DNA of 64,000 nt, taken from Odobenus rosmarus divergens. Taxonomy: Eukaryota > Chordata > Mammalia > Carnivora > Odobenidae. Where the stretch lies: assembly GCF_000321225.1 (NCBI RefSeq), contig NW_004450286.1, positions 448,009 through 512,008 of the forward strand, given 5' to 3'. Positions 61,021 through 64,000 of the stretch are shown here, in pieces. The notes under the pieces were generated by a model, which made no database searches, had not been told where the DNA came from, and saw only the letters and a list, made by a program, of their open reading frames with translations. Each line of letters opens with the position of its first letter. The stretch's first letter is position 1. Position numbers and translations under genes: made by a program.

Positions 61021-61384
61021 AAATGGGCACTTGCATATATGGTCAATGAGCGCGCATATCGCTGCAATATATTTAAAGGATAGTTTGATAATACCTATCA
61101 AACATTGAAATGCGTATGGTTTTGTCTTTAGGGTTTTGATCGCATATCTCGAACACATGTACTAGAATATTTATTGCAAGATTGTACAAACACTAGAAAC
61201 AAAGATTTGTCACTAGGCAGCTGGTCACATTGACACAGCCGGAAAATGAACTACTCAGCCGTTGGACAGGATGAAGCAGACCCACCTGGGCTGATCTGGA
61301 AAGAGCTTTTACACAGAAAGTGAATAAAAGGTGCAGAACTGTCTGGAGGCATGATTCTATTTGTGTAAAAAATGTGTGTGTGTG

Positions 61385-61420
<36 letters not shown>

Positions 61421-61615
61421 GTATATATACACATATATATATTCATAGAAGTATCTTGAAGGATATGTAAGAAGCTACAAATACTCTAAAGAGGACAACC
61501 AGGATTTGGAGAAGGGGAGAGAAATTTTATCTTTGTATTATATCTCTGTATACGGTTTTAATTTCTTTACTGATACCAAATGCATGCATTTGTTTTATAG
61601 TTGTTTAAAAATTGC
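61021..61615 (+). mobile_element. Old L1 (L1ME-like), right part with 3' UTR
   Basis: It resumes with 'gatagtttgataatacctat' (61080), then 'atttattgcaagattgtac', 'ctggaaagagc', 'ggtgcagaactgtctgg' and 'ctatttgtgtaaaaaatg', following the 3' end of an L1ME-type element. The TG/TA microsatellite at 61373-61443 lies inside it, where the family has a natural AT/GT-rich tract. It is broken throughout. Confidence 0.75.
61373..61443. repeat. (TG)n(TA)n microsatellite in L1 3' UTR
   Basis: A short TG run passes into a long TA run, then a mixed TATATACACA stretch. Pure TA of this length can extrude cruciforms, is often misassembled, and is likely polymorphic. Confidence 0.95.
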
Positions 61616-62654
61616 TACTTTGTCTCTGTCTGTCCCTACCGTTCAGGTGTTCACCAAGAGCGTGTGTGCTGGACTTCCAGCCACTCTCCCTGATGGAGAA
61701 GAACCCCAGACAGGACTCAAGATTCCTTCTTTCTCTGTCCCGGTTGAACTCGGCACCACCTGGACTCCAGGCTCTGAATGTGGTTGAAAGTCCTATTGCT
61801 GCCTTTTTCAGTGAAGCTTTTTCTCCTCAATTTCTCCTCATTCTGGGCACGATCCTCCAAACTCTAGGTTCATTTCAAACCTTTTGTTTCCCGATGTTAG
61901 CTGCGCCTCTCCTTCTATCCTCTGCCTAGGTCCCTGGTAAACCTTAATTGAGATTTTAGAAGTCTCTCCATTTCTTCTTTGATATCTTCTTTGTTTTCCT
62001 GGGTTGGAATCAGGGCACAGGATGTGGGACCAAATCCATCTTTGCTCAGAAAGTTTTCATCTCCGCCTTCTTGAAGTGCAGGATATCTTTATTCAGCACA
62101 AACCCATCGGGCACCAGGGTACTAGGGAGACACAGTGGGGATTAGAGGGAAGCCAGCCCTCAAAGGACTCCACCAGAAGCAGAGGGTATGCTGATGAATT
62201 GTAATGAAGATTATTTAAAATTTCATTGTCCACAGTAATGCTCCAACACACCCTTGACTTCCCTTGCAGACATTGAAATCTCCTGTGGGGGGCAAGGAAA
62301 ATGGATCATCTGGCCTGCTTCCCCCATCCCACTCTTAATCTGATTGTAATGCTGTGGAGATAGTTTGAAAGGAAAGGGTGTTCCCATTCTTGTTCTTAGG
62401 AAACCTCAGGGCACAAAGAGAGGGTAATTGGTAGGGACACGATTGTTCCTTTTCAGTTGGGCGTTAGAAAACAGAGTGATTAAAACTCTCTGAGCTTGGG
62501 AGAAAGTGTGCGTGTGTGCGTACGTGCGTGCCTGTCCCACATGTGGGGAACATGAGTGTGAGAATGAGGGAAAGTGTGCACGCTTCGAGAAAGAAGCAGT
62601 GGGTAGAGAGGGTGGTGGAGGAATGTGGGGAGAGTTCAGGGCCCCTTCCCCCAC
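61616..62654. other. Unassigned non-coding DNA
   Basis: No gene is recognised. A short GTGC/GTGT-rich patch lies near 62508-62532. Open frames are below 106 codons. Confidence 0.4.
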
Positions 62655-62790
62655 CAGCATCAAAATTGCAATAATTGAAGATTAAGTGCTGCTGACCCCA
62701 GGAGACAGGCAGCTCTGTTTCCAAGGGGACCACATGGCTCAATCAAGGCCCCTGAAAGGGAGGGCAAGCCGGATGAAGCAGCTGTTTGCA
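62655..62790. promoter_or_regulatory. Candidate conserved non-coding element
   Basis: 'aaaattgcaataattgaaga' (62662-62681) and 'agattaagtgctgctgac' (62679-62696) pack several homeodomain-like words together (TAATTG, GATTA, TTAAGTG) next to unique sequence. This is typical of vertebrate enhancers. The evidence is motif content only. Confidence 0.25.
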
Positions 62791-62984
62791 CCGCAGCGCC
62801 CTGAGCCCTGCTTCATTCAGCCTTCCGAGGGACCCTGGGCAGGTCATTTACCTGCAGGCTGAATTTTCACTGACAAGGATGCCAGGGGCAGCTGCAGTCC
62901 CTTAGCAGGCCCCCGGTCCTAGGGGGAGTGGGCTGGTGGCTAGGGAACTTGGCTCTCTCCCACCACGCCCTGCCCAGGTCTCTG

Positions 62985-63090
62985 AATGACCTTGGGATCC
63001 GACCTTTGCCCCTCTGGGTGCTTCTTCCCCATTTGCACAATGAAAGCACTGGACAGAGTCTCTAAGGGACACAGCAGCCCTATGACTCTC
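62985..63090 (-). repeat. MIR-type SINE fragment, antisense
   Basis: 'cccctctgggtgcttcttcc', 'ccatttgcacaatgaaag' and 'ggacagagtctctaaggg' follow an antisense MIR-type pattern ('cctcagtttccccatctgtaaaatga', then 'gactagatgatctctaagg'). Confidence 0.55.
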
Positions 63091-63529
63091 TCCTGAGAAA
63101 ACCCCTGTCCTGTCACATCCAGACCCACTGCCCCAAAGTGTGACTGGAATGAAGGACCCAAGACAGCCATTCTGCTAGCCAATATGCCCCTACCAAATCG
63201 CTCCAGCTGGGCTATCTTCATAGTGACCAATGCTTCCCCATCTTTAGGGAGGAAGGAGTCCTAAAGGCCAACCGTGCTTTTCTCAGCAGTGTCAAGCAAG
63301 AGCAAAGATGGGAGTTGAAATGTCAGGAAGGGCTCTGAGCTAAGGGGAAGGTGAGAAGGGTCCCCTCACTCCACAGCCCTTTAGTAGGGCCACTGGAAAG
63401 TCAAGAGGAGAACCCAACTTTCTTGTCCAGGGAACCCTGGCCCATGGATCTGTCCAACCTGCACAGAAACCCCCATAAGGCAGTTCAGAATCCAAAGGTC
63501 CAGAGAGGTGAGGCAGTGCCATAGAGTGG

Positions 63530-63770
63530 GAAGAGCCTGGGGAGTCAGGCAGGCTGGTTTCACTTTCCCGCTCTTCTCCTTACTGGTGGTGTGACTAGGG
63601 GCAGGTCTCTGAGCCTCAGCTTCCTCATGTGTAAAACGACAGTAATAAAGCCCACTTCACAGGGTGATTGTGAGGATGAGAGGAGATAGATAAGTAAATA
63701 CCTAGAAGAATGCCTGATGCGTGGTAAGTACTCACCAAGTGGCATACTTTCTAATAAAAGGTGTTTTTAT
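63530..63770 (-). repeat. MIR SINE, antisense
   Basis: This is a clear antisense MIR: 'ggtgtgactaggggcaggtc', 'gagcctcagcttcctcatg', 'tgtaaaacgacagtaataa', 'gtgattgtgaggatgagagg', 'agaatgcctgatgcgtggta', 'agtactcaccaagtgg'. It is the best-preserved MIR in the window. Confidence 0.9.
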
Positions 63771-63783
63771 AGATCATCCAGGT

Positions 63784-63906
63784 CAAAGGTTCTCAACCAT
63801 GTTGCACATTAGAACCACTAGAGGAGCTTTTAAAAAATGCCCAGGTCTTCCTCCAGGACATCCTGGGATGGGGTCCATCCTTCAATATTTAAAATGTCCC
63901 CCCAGA
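63784..63906. mobile_element. MER5A-like hAT-Charlie MITE, partial
   Basis: 'aaaggttctcaaccatg', 'ttgcacattagaaccacta' and 'ggagcttttaaaaaatgccc' match the end of MER5A ('gtggttctcaacc', 'gctgcacattagaatcacc', 'gagcttttaaaaaat'). The second half is diverged and runs into the L1 that follows. Confidence 0.75.
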
Positions 63907-64000
63907 GAATGCAAGCTGGTGCAACCCCTCTGGAAAACAGTATGGAGGTTCCTCAAACAGTTGAAAATAGAGCTACCATACGATCCAGCAATTGCACTAC
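63907..64000 (+). mobile_element. Young L1 ORF2 3' part, cut by window end
   Basis: 'gaatgcaagctggtgcaa' and 'tctggaaaacagtatggagg' are L1 ORF2. The last 43 bases (63958-64000) match 60254-60296 with only two differences, showing the same L1 lineage. The element continues beyond the window. It is oriented like the nested L1 at 60254. Confidence 0.93.

Noticed and set aside
1..64000. CRISPR arrays, bacterial operons, phage or plasmid features
   Set aside because: Repeats and composition are mammalian. No regularly spaced direct repeats or prokaryotic gene organisation were seen.

Overview
The window is nuclear DNA from a mammal, and most likely a caniform (arctoid) carnivoran. Two tRNA-Lys-derived CAN-SINEs (6989-7176 and 23543-23750) are present. 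There are also three young L1 tails of the carnivoran type (33673-33873, 60254-61020 and 63907-64000). Older eutherian repeats fill in around them: Tigger1, MaLR-like LTRs, MIR, MER5, ancient L1 and CR1/L3. The order-level call rests on the SINE and L1 tails; the narrower placement is inference.

No protein-coding gene is recognisable. The longest open frames (about 170-230 codons) show no family signature, lie in GC-rich or gap-containing sequence, or are transposon remnants. The window reads as intergenic or intronic DNA with a modest load of recognisable repeats. It contains one 50-bp assembly gap (16715-16764) flanked by an exact 94-bp duplication.

Layout. 1-13 kb: mostly unassigned, with a compound TG/CG/TCTG microsatellite, a CAN-SINE with 16-bp target-site duplications (TSDs), and a tiny U6 snRNA-derived insertion. 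13.3-15.55 kb: an almost end-to-end Tigger1 DNA transposon with a wrecked transposase. 16.6-16.9 kb: the gap and its duplicated flank. 18.6-19.4 kb: an L1 reverse-transcriptase fragment. 21.2 kb: an antisense MaLR-like LTR. 22.7-25.2 kb: an old antisense L1 with a CAN-SINE nested in it. 32.5-33.9 kb: an old L1 piece, then a young L1 tail with a perfect 17-bp TSD. 47.5-48.1 kb: a probable ERV-L pol remnant. 50-58 kb: MIRs, LTR pieces and a possible conserved regulatory element near 52.4 kb. 59.1-59.9 kb: a long CR1/L3 LINE remnant. 59.95-61.6 kb: an old L1 split by a young L1 with a perfect 17-bp TSD. 62-64 kb: MIRs, a MER5-type element and the start of another young L1 cut by the window edge.

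The most unusual property is compositional. From about 1 to 50 kb the tetranucleotide CTAG is strikingly frequent (hand counts of 8-11 per kb in sampled blocks). From about 51 kb onward it falls to 0-3 per kb. In the CTAG-rich part, recognisable transposons also appear to have lost short tandem or near-tandem repeats relative to their families. The cause is either a local mutational regime or a consensus/assembly artefact. The sequence alone cannot decide, but both can be tested.
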